Shown here in pieces: positions 7,633 to 17,142 of a stretch of DNA of 64,000 nucleotides. Position numbers and translations under genes: made by a program. Source of the stretch: an uncultured Atopobiaceae bacterium (lineage in GTDB: Bacteria > Actinomycetota > Coriobacteriia > Coriobacteriales > Atopobiaceae); the NCBI GenBank assembly GCA_944322145.1, contig CALUNW010000006.1:152014-216013 (forward strand), in the 5' to 3' direction. The notes beneath the pieces were generated by a model, which was not told where the DNA came from, did no database searches, and was given only the letters and a program-made list of their open reading frames with translations. Positions within the stretch are counted from its first letter, which is position 1; every line of letters starts with the position of its first letter.

Positions 7633-8631
7633 ATGTACGAGAACCTGAGCGAGCCCATTCCCCTGAAGAAGGAGATCAAGCTCTACACCGGCACCGGCAA
7701 CCCCGCCCTTGCCGAGAAGATCTCTGACATCCTTCACCTCGAGCTCCAGGGCCTCAAGATCGAGAAGTTCGCCAACGGCGAGATCTACGCGCGCTTCGAC
7801 GAGTCCATCCGCGGCGACGACGTGTTCTTCATCCAGTCGCTCTCCGGCGTCAACGTGAACGACCTCCTGATGGAGACCCTCGTCGTGGCCGACGCCGCCA
7901 AGCGCGCCTCTGCCTCCAAGTTCACCGCCGTGCTCCCCCACTACTGCTACGCGCGCCAGGACCGCAAGGCCGCTGCCCGCGAGCCCATCACCGCCCGCCT
8001 CGTCGCCAACCTCCTCGAGGCCGCCGGCGTGGACCAGGTCATCACCATCGACCTGCACCAGGGCCAGATCCAGGGCTTCTTCGACATCCCCGTGACCCAC
8101 CTCACGGCGCTCTACCTCATCGGCGACTACTTCAAGCAGAAGGACTTCGACTGGGAGAACACCGTCGTGGTCTCCCCCGACATGGGCCGTGCCAAGGTCG
8201 CCAAGCGCCTCTCCGACTATCTGGGCTGCGAGGTCGCCATCGCCCACAAGAGCCGCCCCAAGCACAACGCATCCGAGGTCATGGGCATCATCGGCAACAT
8301 CCAGGGCAAGACCTGCATCGTCAACGACGACATGATCGACACCGCGGGCACCCTCTGCAACTCCGTCCGCAAGCTCAAGGAGATGGGCGCCGGCGACATC
8401 TACGTCTCCGCGACCCACGGCATCTTCTCCGGCGAGGCCATCCAGCGCCTCCAGGACGCCCCGCTCGTGGAGTGCGTAGTCACTGACATCATCCCGTGTG
8501 AGGCCGCCAACAAGCCCGGCTCCAAGATCAAGTCCATCTCTGTGGCAAACGAGCTCGCCGAGGCCATCAACAGCGTGTACATGCGCCGCTCGGTCTCCGA
8601 GATCTTCGGCGGCCAGGGTGCCGAGATCTAG
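7633..8631 (+). CDS. prs: Ribose-phosphate pyrophosphokinase
   Basis: Makes phosphoribosyl diphosphate from ribose-5-phosphate and ATP for purine, pyrimidine, NAD, His and Trp synthesis. 332 residues, slightly longer than usual because of a short N-terminal extension. The ribose-phosphate-binding DLHQGQIQGFFDIPV and the PRPP loop VNDDMIDTAGT (about 228-240) are intact. The glmU-prs pairing is the order seen in many Gram-positive bacteria. A REP element begins three bases after the TAG, and a strong hairpin follows before pth. Confidence 0.97.
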   Translation: MYENLSEPIPLKKEIKLYTGTGNPALAEKISDILHLELQGLKIEKFANGEIYARFDESIRGDDVFFIQSLSGVNVNDLLMETLVVADAAKRASASKFTAVLPHYCYARQDRKAAAREPITARLVANLLEAAGVDQVITIDLHQGQIQGFFDIPVTHLTALYLIGDYFKQKDFDWENTVVVSPDMGRAKVAKRLSDYLGCEVAIAHKSRPKHNASEVMGIIGNIQGKTCIVNDDMIDTAGTLCNSVRKLKEMGAGDIYVSATHGIFSGEAIQRLQDAPLVECVVTDIIPCEAANKPGSKIKSISVANELAEAINSVYMRRSVSEIFGGQGAEI

Positions 8632-8633
8632 TC

Positions 8634-8662
8634 TGTCAATTGGGGACAGTCCCCAATTAACA
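8634..8662. repeat. REP-like palindrome, AATTGGGG type
   Basis: TGTCAATTGGGGA and TCCCCAATTAACA around the core GGGGACAGTCCCC, one mismatch between arms. It begins three bases after the prs stop codon. Confidence 0.8.
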
Positions 8663-8681
8663 GAAAAGTTTGATGTTGCGC

Positions 8682-8713
8682 GCGGGGCCGTCTTCGGACG
8701 GCCCCGCCCTTTC
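8682..8713 (+). terminator. Terminator or attenuator between prs and pth
   Basis: Perfect 11-bp stem GCGGGGCCGTC / GACGGCCCCGC with a TTCG tetraloop, followed by CCTTTC. It lies directly ahead of the pth RBS, so it may reduce read-through into pth rather than end all transcription. Confidence 0.7.
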
Positions 8714-8726
8714 GCAAGGAGGTGCA

Positions 8727-9272
8727 GTGATCAGAATCGTCTGCGGCCTCGGCAACCCCGACGCCGAGTACGCCCGCACCCGGCACAACGCCGGCTTTGC
8801 CACCATCGACGCCGTGGCGACGCGTCAGGGCGTGCGCTACTGGAAGTCCGAGGCGGGCGCCCAGGTCGCCCAGATCACGGTGACCGACAAGGACGGCGAG
8901 AAGCGCGAGGTCCTTCTCGCCAAGCCGATGAGCTACATGAACACCTCGGGCGGGCCGCTCTCCAAGCTGGCGCGCGCCCACCGCGTGCGCCCCGAGGAGA
9001 TTCTCGTGGTCCACGACGAGGTGGACCTGCCCGCGGGCGAGGTCAAGCTCAAGCTGGGCGGCGGCCTCAACGCGCACAACGGCCTGCGCTCCATCGCCGA
9101 CAAGCTCGGCAGCCGCGACTTCGCGCGCGTGCAGTTTGGCATCGGCCGCCCGCCCGGACGCATGCAGGTCGCTGACTACGTGCTGCGCGAGCTCAAGGGA
9201 AACTTCCTCGAGGACTTCGAGCTCACCGTCGAGCGTGCGGCCGACCTCGTGGAGCAGACCCTGCGCGGCTGA
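8727..9272 (+). CDS. pth: Peptidyl-tRNA hydrolase
   Basis: Releases tRNA from peptidyl-tRNAs dropped by the ribosome. 181 residues. Signature GLGNPDAEYARTRHNAGF holds the catalytic His20; KPMSYMNTSGG, HDEVDLPAGEVKLKLGGG and AHNGLRSI follow in the normal order. The start is a GTG at 8727 preceded by AAGGAGG; the longer frame from 8670 lies in the terminator and is rejected. A GTCCTTCTCG copy lies inside the coding sequence. glmU-prs-pth is a familiar order. Confidence 0.95.
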   Translation: MIRIVCGLGNPDAEYARTRHNAGFATIDAVATRQGVRYWKSEAGAQVAQITVTDKDGEKREVLLAKPMSYMNTSGGPLSKLARAHRVRPEEILVVHDEVDLPAGEVKLKLGGGLNAHNGLRSIADKLGSRDFARVQFGIGRPPGRMQVADYVLRELKGNFLEDFELTVERAADLVEQTLRG

Positions 9273-9586
9273 CGGCCGCCCTCACCCCGTCAAGAAAACA
9301 GAGAAATGTACGAGCACCCCGCTCTTCTCGCCTGGCGATAAGAACGGGGTGCTTCATCTACCTGCGATTATGCAACTCATGCCAGAAGCCGCGACTGAAA
9401 AGGTCGCACATTTCTCCCGACAGCACGCCAAACCGCCTCCGCTACGCGCACGCCTCCGCCGCCCGCCGCTCTTCTCGCCCGCCCACGGAGGAATGCGCGG
9501 TCACTCGGGTACAATGAGGGGTGTTGGAAAGGCCCTGCCAGGAGCCGGGCCGCCAAATGAGGGAATGCAGGAGAGGAGTGCGGTTA
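9273..9586. other. Intergenic region pth-nfnA with inverted repeat and motif-built hairpin
   Basis: No gene is seen. The stretch 9301-9416 is bounded by a diverged inverted repeat, GAGAAATGTACGA (9301-9313) and TCGCACATTTCTC (9404-9416), related to the sharper pair at 36024-36113. Inside its left half is the hairpin 9313-9353. Another GCTCTTCTCGCC lies at 9469-9480. The nfnA RBS GAGAGGAG is at 9571-9578. Confidence 0.6.
9313..9353 (+). terminator. Terminator-like hairpin made from two inverted copies of the CTTCTCG motif
   Basis: AGCACCCCG at 9313 pairs with CGGGGTGCT ending at 9353. The inner stem pairs TCTTCTCGCC with GGCGATAAGA, that is, one motif copy against its GATAAG variant, with two mismatches. 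It is placed 40 bases after the pth stop; the tail TTCAT is weak. Confidence 0.55.
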
Positions 9587-10429
9587 ATGTACAAGATCCT
9601 CGAAAAGACGCAGTTCTCGGAGAAGGTGTTCAAGTTCCGCATCGAGGCGCCCCGGATGGCCAAGCACGCTCACGCCGGCCAGTTCCTGATGGTGCGCGCC
9701 AACGAGACGGGCGAGCGCGTCCCGTTCACGCTTGCGGGCTGGAACGCCGAGGAGGGCTGGGTCGAGTTCATCTTCATGGTGATCGGCAAGACCACGGAGA
9801 TGCTGTCCACCTACAACGAGGGCGACTCCATCAAGGACGTCACCGGCCCGCTGGGCGTCCCCACCGAGATGGCGGACGGCCCCTGCGCGGTCATCGGCGG
9901 CGGCGTCGGCCTGGCCATCGCCTACCCCGTTGCCCGCCACCTGGTCGAGACCGGCCACGAGGTCCACGCCATCATGGGCGCGCGCACCAAGGACCTGCTG
10001 CTGCTTGAGGAGCAGTTCCGCGAGCTGCTGCCGGACGACCACATCCACATCACCACCGACGACGGCTCCTACGGCGAGAAGGGCGTGGTCACCGCCCCGC
10101 TCGAGCGCCTGCTCCAGGAGAAGGCCGTCACCCAGGTCTTCTGCGTCGGCCCCGTGCCGATGATGAAGTTCTCCGCCCTCACGGCCGAGAAGTACAACAC
10201 GCCCATCACCGCGTCGCTCAACCCCATCATGGTCGACGGCACCGGCATGTGCGGGTGCTGCCGCGTGGAGGTCGACGGGCAGACGAAGTTCGCCTGCGTC
10301 GACGGTCCCGACTTCGACGCCACCAAGGTCGACTGGAACGACCTTCGCGCGCGTCAGGCCGCGTATCTCACCGAGGAGGGCCAGTCCCTCAAGGCCTATG
10401 AGGAGGCGAACTGCGCATGCCACAGGTAA
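9587..10429 (+). CDS. nfnA: FAD/NAD-binding, [2Fe-2S] subunit of NfnAB-type ferredoxin-NADP oxidoreductase
   Basis: 280 residues related to dihydroorotate dehydrogenase electron-transfer subunit PyrK and NfnA. The N-terminal FAD barrel is followed by an NAD-binding domain starting at CAVIGGGVGLAIAYPVA. The C-terminal part holds the Cys cluster GTGMCGCCRVEV...FACVDGP that binds [2Fe-2S]. With the next gene it would form the electron-bifurcating transhydrogenase that couples NADH and reduced ferredoxin to NADP+ reduction. The ATG at 9587 is chosen for GAGGAG upstream. The 3' end overlaps nfnB by 13 bases. An alternative reading is the sulfide dehydrogenase-like pair of the same fold. Confidence 0.85.
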   Translation: MYKILEKTQFSEKVFKFRIEAPRMAKHAHAGQFLMVRANETGERVPFTLAGWNAEEGWVEFIFMVIGKTTEMLSTYNEGDSIKDVTGPLGVPTEMADGPCAVIGGGVGLAIAYPVARHLVETGHEVHAIMGARTKDLLLLEEQFRELLPDDHIHITTDDGSYGEKGVVTAPLERLLQEKAVTQVFCVGPVPMMKFSALTAEKYNTPITASLNPIMVDGTGMCGCCRVEVDGQTKFACVDGPDFDATKVDWNDLRARQAAYLTEEGQSLKAYEEANCACHR

Positions 10430-11817
10430 ACGGTCGCTTTGTTCCGGACATGAAGTCCCCGCGCACGCCGGACAACGAGGAGCCGGCAGCCGAGCGCGCG
10501 TGCGACTTCCGCCCCGTCGACAAGGGCTTCACCAAGGAGATGGCGCTGGCCGAGGCCGAGCGCTGCATGGACTGCAAGAAGCCGTTCTGCGTTGACGGCT
10601 GCCCCGTCAACATCAACATCCCCAAGTTCATCGAGAAGATCCGCGAGGAGAAGTTCGGCGAGGCGCTGGACATCATCCGCGAGGACTCGATGCTCCCCGC
10701 CATCTGCGGCCGCGTCTGCCCGCAGGAGAACCAGTGCGAGGGCAAGTGCATCCGCGGCAAGAAGGGCGACCCGGTGGCCATCGGCCAGCTGGAGCGCTTC
10801 CTCGGCGACCAGCCCGAGCTCGCCTCCAAGCCCAAGATGGCCCCCAAGAACGGCAAGAAGGTCGCCGTCGTGGGCTCCGGCCCGTCCGGCATCACCTGCG
10901 CCGGCGAGCTCGCCCGCAACGGCTTTGACGTCACCGTCTTCGAGGCCTTCTTCACCGGCGGCGGCGTTCTCGTCTACGGCATCCCCGAGTTCCGTCTGCC
11001 CAAGGCCGTCGTCAAGCGCGAGATCGACGGTCTGGAGGAGATGGGCGTCAAGTTTGAGTACAACTCCGTCGTCGGCCGCATCACCGACGCCGAGGAGCTC
11101 TTCGCTGAGGGCTTTGACGCCATCTACATCGCCACGGGCGCGGGCCTGCCCAAGTTCCTCAACGTCCCGGGCGAGAACCTGCCCAACGTCTTCTTTGCCA
11201 ACGAGTACCTCACGCGCGTGAACCTCATGAAGGCCAACCGCTTCCCCGAGTACGACACGCCCACCAAGCACGGCAAGAACGTCGTGGTCTTTGGTGGCGG
11301 CAACGTCGCCATGGACGCGGTGCGCACCGCCAAGCGCCTGGGCGCCGAGCGCGCGATCATCGCCTACCGCCGCACCGAGGACGAGATGCCCGCCCGTCGC
11401 GCGGAGCTGCACCACGCCAAGGCTGAGGGCGTCGAGGTCATGCCGCTCGTCGCCCCGCTGGAGTTCGTGAAGGGCGAGGACGGCGCCGTCTGCGCGGTGC
11501 GCGTCCAGAAGATGGAGCTCGGCGAGCCCGACGCCTCCGGGCGCCGTCGCCCGGTGCCCATCGAGGGCGCCGTCGAGGAGATCCCCTGCGACGTGGCCAT
11601 CTCCGCCATCGGCACCAACGCCAACCCGTTTGCCAAGATGATCGGCGACATCAAGCTCAACAAGTGGGGCTACATCATCGCCGACGAGGACGGCCGCACC
11701 TCCGACCCGCGCATCTGGGCCGGCGGCGACATCGTCACCGGCGCGGCCACGGTCATCCTGGCCATGGGCGCCGGCAAGACGGCTGCTGCAAGCATCACGA
11801 GGACGCTCGTCGGGTAG
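10417..11817 (+). CDS. nfnB: NfnB / glutamate synthase small-subunit-like NADPH oxidoreductase
   Basis: 466 residues. The N terminus has the two [4Fe-4S] Cys groups of the dihydropyrimidine dehydrogenase domain II type (CMDCKKPFCVDGCP and CGRVCPQENQCEGKC). FAD-binding VGSGPSGITCAGELA and the NADPH domain GGGNVAMDAVRTAKRLGA follow, and GGDIVTGAATVILAMGAGK closes the protein. With no glutamate synthase large subunit beside it and with nfnA overlapping upstream, NfnB is the better call than GltD. In known systems this subunit carries the bifurcating FAD. It ends seven bases before a strong terminator region. Confidence 0.88.
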   Translation: MPQVNGRFVPDMKSPRTPDNEEPAAERACDFRPVDKGFTKEMALAEAERCMDCKKPFCVDGCPVNINIPKFIEKIREEKFGEALDIIREDSMLPAICGRVCPQENQCEGKCIRGKKGDPVAIGQLERFLGDQPELASKPKMAPKNGKKVAVVGSGPSGITCAGELARNGFDVTVFEAFFTGGGVLVYGIPEFRLPKAVVKREIDGLEEMGVKFEYNSVVGRITDAEELFAEGFDAIYIATGAGLPKFLNVPGENLPNVFFANEYLTRVNLMKANRFPEYDTPTKHGKNVVVFGGGNVAMDAVRTAKRLGAERAIIAYRRTEDEMPARRAELHHAKAEGVEVMPLVAPLEFVKGEDGAVCAVRVQKMELGEPDASGRRRPVPIEGAVEEIPCDVAISAIGTNANPFAKMIGDIKLNKWGYIIADEDGRTSDPRIWAGGDIVTGAATVILAMGAGKTAAASITRTLVG

Positions 11818-11844
11818 CGAGAAGAACGTCTGGTCGTAGCTGAC

Positions 11845-11913
11845 GGCCCCGCCGATTTCCACGCAGGAGTGCGCTTCGCGAAACTCCTGCTTAGGAAATC
11901 GGCGGGGCCTTTT
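11845..11913 (+). terminator. Strong terminator after nfnAB
   Basis: Outer stem of 16 perfect pairs (GGCCCCGCCGATTTCC / GGAAATCGGCGGGGCC) and inner stem GCAGGAGT / ACTCCTGC, followed by TTTT. It is bracketed by an inverted pair of motif copies, CGAGAAGAAC at 11818-11827 and GTTCTTCTCG at 11929-11938. Confidence 0.85.
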
Positions 11914-11981
11914 GCTATCGATGATGAGGTTCTTCTCGTCTGGGACCGCCGAAGGGCGTCTGTCGGGTTTGGCGGGGTGTC

Positions 11982-12130
11982 GCCCGCACTTGGCGGCGCG
12001 CGCCATCAAGTGCGGGCTAGAGCGCACTCGATGCGCGCACTTGAGCGCAAAACTCGGGAGGTAGGCCGCACTCCCCGGCCTGCCGCCGACACAACGCCCG
12101 CACTCGATGCCCGCACTTATGAGTGCGGCC
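11982..12130. repeat. Cluster of short CGCACTY repeats between nfnB and the nucleotidyltransferase
   Basis: The 324-base gap 11818-12141 has no gene. Besides the terminator it contains eight copies of CGCACTY in about 150 bases, six direct (near 11984, 12022, 12034, 12067, 12098, 12111) and two inverted (near 12007, 12121). GCCCGCACTTG / CAAGTGCGGGC (11982-11992, 12007-12017) form a hairpin, and CACTCGATGC occurs twice (near 12024 and 12100) as part of a longer direct repeat. Function unknown. Confidence 0.6.
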
Positions 12131-12141
12131 CGCATGAGTCG

Positions 12142-13536
12142 TCACTCCCAGCCGGGGTCCTCGAGATTGCGGAGGTGGAAGAGGTAGTCGAGGAGGCGAT
12201 AGGTCTTCTCGGCAAGGTCCTTCTCGCCGACGCCCCGCTCGACGACGTACTCGTCGAAGAGACGGTTGCTCGTGGTCTCGAGGCAGCCCGTCGTGAGCTC
12301 CATGAGGATGCGCGGCTCGAAGATCCCAACGCGGATGCATTTCCCTTCCACAAGATAGGGCGCATTGCGCTCGGTAGGTAAGATCCTATAGGCAACAAAC
12401 TCCAGCTCGGCGCCATCGATTCCCAGATGAAGCTCGATGTTGTGACGCATGGCCCAAAGGCTTGTCTGCGAGACCTCCTCCAGGGGCATGCGCTCCACGT
12501 CAAGGTGCCCCTCGAGCCAGACGCGCAGCTCCTTGGGCGACTTGGTGCCGGGCACAATCTTGTGATCTGGCCACCAGGGGATGCGCGGCGCCGCGTCGTC
12601 GAGCTCCACGCGCGCCACCGCGACCACCGGGTCACTCTCGAGCCCCTCGCAGAACTCCTCGTAGGTTCGCGGGCTCGCGATGGGCACATCGACACTCAGC
12701 ACGTTGCCGCGCTCTGCAAAGAGCGCGGCACCCAGACTCTCCTTCGCCCACGTGAGAAAGCGGACGTCGAGCTTTGCGGCAAGGCCGTCGCCGGCGTTGT
12801 CGAGAAACGCGTCGAGGACGTTATGGATGGCCTGCGCCGCCTCCAAGAAGTCGCCGCTCCCCAGGCTGGCATAGATTGCCTCGAGAAGCTGGTAGTCCTC
12901 GGCCGGAATAACCTCATTGATCTTCTTCAGACCGAGAAACGCGTAGCGCCGGTCGTAGAGGCTACGAACCAGCACGGAAAGCTCCCCTACCGCATCGCTC
13001 ATGATCTTGGTGGCCCAGGCGTCGTTTCTGCGCCCGTAGGCAGAGCTCGCCTCCACAAGGCAGTAGAGCACAGACGAGAAGTGCCGGCAAAGCTCCTCGT
13101 CCGTCACGTCGGCGCGCGTGGGCGTCACGTCCGCGAAGAGGCCCGCCGAGTCATATGCCGCGACGACGGGGTCAAGGCTGCCGACCTGCTCGGGCTCGGC
13201 AACGTAGAGGTCCACGTGGAGGGCGTCGGAGAAGATGGCCACCTTCTGCGGCAGGCCGAAGTCGACGTCCTCGATGAACACGACGCCGCCATAGGCGCTG
13301 AGGTACTTCTCGCGCCGCGCCAGCACGGCATCGCGGTTCTGGGGAGAGACGACGAGGTAGAGGTCGATGTCGGAGAACTCGTCCGCGTCTCCACGGGCAA
13401 TCGAGCCCTTGAGGAGAACCGCCTCGCACAGGCCGTCGGCCATCACCGCGTCGGTGATGGCCGCAATCGCCTCGTCAAGGCGCGCGATGCCCGTGATTCG
13501 CCTGATGCCCGTGATGCGCTTCTCGTCCAACGTCAC
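12142..13536 (-). CDS. Nucleotidyltransferase-domain protein of unknown substrate
   Basis: 464 residues. The N terminus carries the polymerase-beta-type nucleotidyltransferase signature: GSIARGD at 44-50 followed by SDIDLYLVV with the metal-binding Asp56 and Asp58. A third acidic site could be HVDLYV near residue 108. The rest resembles the helical C-terminal half of aminoglycoside adenylyltransferases only in general shape, and residues after about 290 are not recognised. It sits 19 bases downstream of an XRE regulator gene on the same strand, so the two are probably co-transcribed. It could modify a small molecule or a tRNA; no HEPN partner is visible, so a MNT/HEPN antitoxin role is not supported. 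Confidence 0.75.
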   Translation of the reverse strand: MTLDEKRITGIRRITGIARLDEAIAAITDAVMADGLCEAVLLKGSIARGDADEFSDIDLYLVVSPQNRDAVLARREKYLSAYGGVVFIEDVDFGLPQKVAIFSDALHVDLYVAEPEQVGSLDPVVAAYDSAGLFADVTPTRADVTDEELCRHFSSVLYCLVEASSAYGRRNDAWATKIMSDAVGELSVLVRSLYDRRYAFLGLKKINEVIPAEDYQLLEAIYASLGSGDFLEAAQAIHNVLDAFLDNAGDGLAAKLDVRFLTWAKESLGAALFAERGNVLSVDVPIASPRTYEEFCEGLESDPVVAVARVELDDAAPRIPWWPDHKIVPGTKSPKELRVWLEGHLDVERMPLEEVSQTSLWAMRHNIELHLGIDGAELEFVAYRILPTERNAPYLVEGKCIRVGIFEPRILMELTTGCLETTSNRLFDEYVVERGVGEKDLAEKTYRLLDYLFHLRNLEDPGWE

Positions 13537-13555
13537 CCCTCCCCAGGTCCAAACG

Positions 13556-14122
13556 CTACTCCAGCGAGATGGTCACGTGGTCGCCGTTGCCGCAGTCGAC
13601 GTCAAGAAGCGTGCCCTTCTCGCCGTGCTTGATGGCCTCGGAGACAAGGTCCAGGTCAACGTCGGCGTTGTTGAGGTTCAGATTGACGTTGCCGGGCATC
13701 TTCTTTCCGGCCCCGAGCACAAAGCTCGCGAGGCCGAGCGGAACGTTGATGTTGACGTCATCGCCGTCGTCGCCGTCGTGGACCTGAATGTGCAGGGCGT
13801 GCGGGCGACCACCGCGATCAGGACGCGGCGCGGGCTCCGGCTCCGGCCCGAACGCGGCACCGGGCTCCGCGGGCGCCACCCCCCGCACCGGCACAACGTC
13901 GCGCACGATGGGCGCCACGCCCAGAAGCTGGTCCACGCTCACGCCAAACGTCTTGGCGAGCTCCGGCAGCAGCATGATGTCGGGCGCGCTGAGGCCATTT
14001 TCCCACTTGCTCACCGCTTGTGCCGTCACGCCCATCTTCATGGCAAGGCGCTCCTGCGTCATGCCGTACTCCAGGCGCAGCCGTGCGATGCGGCGTCCCA
14101 GCGTCTCGTTCTTCTCGTCCAT
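13556..14122 (-). CDS. XRE-family regulator with C-terminal SHOCT-like domain
   Basis: 188 residues. An N-terminal helix-turn-helix (about 8-62; MTQERLAMKMGVTAQAVSKWENG) is followed by a Pro/Glu-rich linker. The C-terminal segment (about 115-188; VNINVPLGLASFVLGAGK and LVSEAIKHGEKGTLLDVDCGNGDHVTISLE) resembles the SHOCT-like modules attached to many Gram-positive XRE regulators. The ATG at 14122 has AAAGGA upstream; the frame extends to 14161 but without an RBS. The motif GTTCTTCTCG overlaps codons 2-5. It probably controls itself and the nucleotidyltransferase gene. Confidence 0.85.
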   Translation of the reverse strand: MDEKNETLGRRIARLRLEYGMTQERLAMKMGVTAQAVSKWENGLSAPDIMLLPELAKTFGVSVDQLLGVAPIVRDVVPVRGVAPAEPGAAFGPEPEPAPRPDRGGRPHALHIQVHDGDDGDDVNINVPLGLASFVLGAGKKMPGNVNLNLNNADVDLDLVSEAIKHGEKGTLLDVDCGNGDHVTISLE

Positions 14123-14533
14123 GGTCGGTCCTTTCCTCGGGCTTCTGCGTGCGGCTCCCACTGTGACATCCCCCTTGGTTGAGTTCCACCAACCATCTGA
14201 CGAGTTACGATTCTACCCGTTTACCAGCGAGGACAACCAGCGGTTGTGCGAGAGCGCCAGCATCCGCACGACAGCATGGCGAAAGAACCTACGCGTGCAT
14301 TGAGCCGAGTGCGTCGACAGGCTCGTCGCAGCCTCGAGTAGGGGCCGTTCGCTAAGAGGGTTTGACCCCCGTACGTGGGCGTGCTACCCTCTCGAGCAGA
14401 ATCGCATAGACACCGCCTCCCGCCGGGGAGGCACACGAGCGTTGACCCTGCATCGTTAGGCCTTAGAAGATGCGGGGTTAGCGCTCTTTCTCTATGCCAT
14501 GGGGGAGCTCGTTGAGCCAAAACGGAGGCTGAC
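14123..14533. other. 411-base intergenic region with structured leader or small-RNA candidate
   Basis: No protein gene is credible. The first 220 bases show nothing clear. From 14362 there is a promoter-like TTGACC (14362-14367), 17-base spacer, TACCCT (14385-14390), then two hairpins at 14415-14432 and 14443-14480, a U-rich tail, and the RBS GGAGG of the next gene near 14524. Confidence 0.5.
14397..14491 (+). ncRNA. Candidate small RNA or attenuated leader
   Basis: Predicted transcript from the promoter above. Hairpin 1 is GCCTCCC/GGGAGGC (14415-14432). Hairpin 2 has a 12-bp stem with two G-U pairs (14443-14454 with 14469-14480) and is followed by GCGCTCTTTCTCT, a terminator-like tail. The RNA would be about 95 bases. 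It could be a free sRNA or an attenuator for the flavin-barrel gene at 14534. Support is structural only. Confidence 0.3.
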
Positions 14534-15025
14534 ATGTTTCGTGAGATGAGACGCAAGAAGCAGGCGCTGTCGCCCGAGGAGTGCGAGGAGGTGCTCGAGC
14601 GGGGCAGCTCGGGCGTGCTCGCGGTTCTCGGCGATGGAGGGTATCCGTATGCGGTGCCGCTCAGTTACGTCTACGCGGATGGTAGGCTCTTCTTCCACTG
14701 CGCGAAGGCTGGGCACAAGCTCGACGCCATCACGCGCGAACCCAAGGCCTCCTTCTGTGTGTTGGATCAGGACCGTGTGGTACCCGAGGAGTACACGACC
14801 TACTTCCGCAGCGTAATCGTCTTCGGGCGGGCGGGCGAAATCAAGGACGATGCAGGGCGGCGCACCGCGGCGGAGCTGCTGGCCCAGAAGTACTGCCCCG
14901 AGGAGAGCGCCGAGGGCGTTACGGCGGAGATTGACCGTTTCTGGCGCACGCTCTGCATCCTCGAGCTGGTGCCGGAGCACATCAGCGGCAAGGAGGCCAT
15001 CGAGCTCACCCGGCAGCGCGGCTGA
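14534..15025 (+). CDS. Pyridoxamine 5'-phosphate oxidase-family (flavin split barrel) protein
   Basis: 163 residues. The pattern VLAVLGDGGYPYAVPLSYVYADGRLFFHCAKAGHKLDAI is typical of the NimA/PPOX-like FMN-binding split-barrel group common in anaerobes, whose members bind flavin or heme and reduce nitro compounds or remain uncharacterised. No second domain. The start follows GGAGG at about 8 bases. It is alone in its transcript and converges on groEL, with a strong hairpin between. A specific reaction cannot be named. Confidence 0.82.
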   Translation: MFREMRRKKQALSPEECEEVLERGSSGVLAVLGDGGYPYAVPLSYVYADGRLFFHCAKAGHKLDAITREPKASFCVLDQDRVVPEEYTTYFRSVIVFGRAGEIKDDAGRRTAAELLAQKYCPEESAEGVTAEIDRFWRTLCILELVPEHISGKEAIELTRQRG

Positions 15026-15073
15026 GCACCCCCAGCAACTCCGGTCGAGGACCTTCAAGGCCTGAAACGAGAA

Positions 15074-15139
15074 GGCGCCCCCGACCTTCCGGAGAGAAGT
15101 TTCTCGAAGAGCACTTCTCGAAGGAAGGTCGGGGGCGCC
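15074..15139. terminator. Bidirectional terminator between the flavin-barrel gene and groEL
   Basis: 17-bp perfect outer stem GGCGCCCCCGACCTTCC / GGAAGGTCGGGGGCGCC, with an inner stem GAGAAGT / ACTTCTC that again carries CTTCTCG. Placed between convergent stops (15025 and 15165). Confidence 0.75.
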
Positions 15140-15164
15140 GACTAGCGCGTGTCAGGCCTTGAGC

Positions 15165-16850
<1,686 letters not shown>

Positions 16851-16851
16851 G

Positions 16852-17142
16852 TTAGTCCTCGATGACGGCGTAGATGTCGTCGGCGCGCAGGAGCAGGAAG
16901 TCCTCGCCGTCGATCTTGACCTCGTTGCCGCCGAACTTGCCGTAGTAGACCTCGTCGCCGACCTTGACGTCGATGGCGATGCGCTCGCCCTTGTCGTTGA
17001 GCTTGCCGGCGCCCACGGCCACGACCTGGCCGCGCTGCGGCTTCTCCTGGGCGCCGCTCGAGATGTAGAGGCCCGTCGAGGTCTTCTCCTCCTTGGGGGC
17101 CGGCTTCACGAGGACGCGATCACCCAGCGGCTTAAGAGTCAT
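16852..17142 (-). CDS. groS: Co-chaperonin GroES
   Basis: 96 residues, normal size. [26 protein letters not shown] includes the mobile loop; [22 protein letters not shown] and DDIYAVIED close the beta barrel. Caps GroEL. The ATG at 17142 is preceded by AGGAGG at 8 bases, so the longer frame to 17181 is rejected. First gene of groES-groEL. Confidence 0.97.
   Translation of the reverse strand: MTLKPLGDRVLVKPAPKEEKTSTGLYISSGAQEKPQRGQVVAVGAGKLNDKGERIAIDVKVGDEVYYGKFGGNEVKIDGEDFLLLRADDIYAVIED

Noticed and set aside
11982..12130. CRISPR array
   Set aside because: The repeats are only 7-10 bases, irregularly spaced and in both orientations; no cas genes are near.
12142..14122. MNT/HEPN toxin-antitoxin module
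   Set aside because: The nucleotidyltransferase is far larger than MNT antitoxins and no HEPN gene is adjacent.
13788..14303. Small gene ahead of the flavin-barrel protein
   Set aside because: The frame is mostly antisense to the XRE gene and its last 45 residues have no RBS or recognisable pattern.
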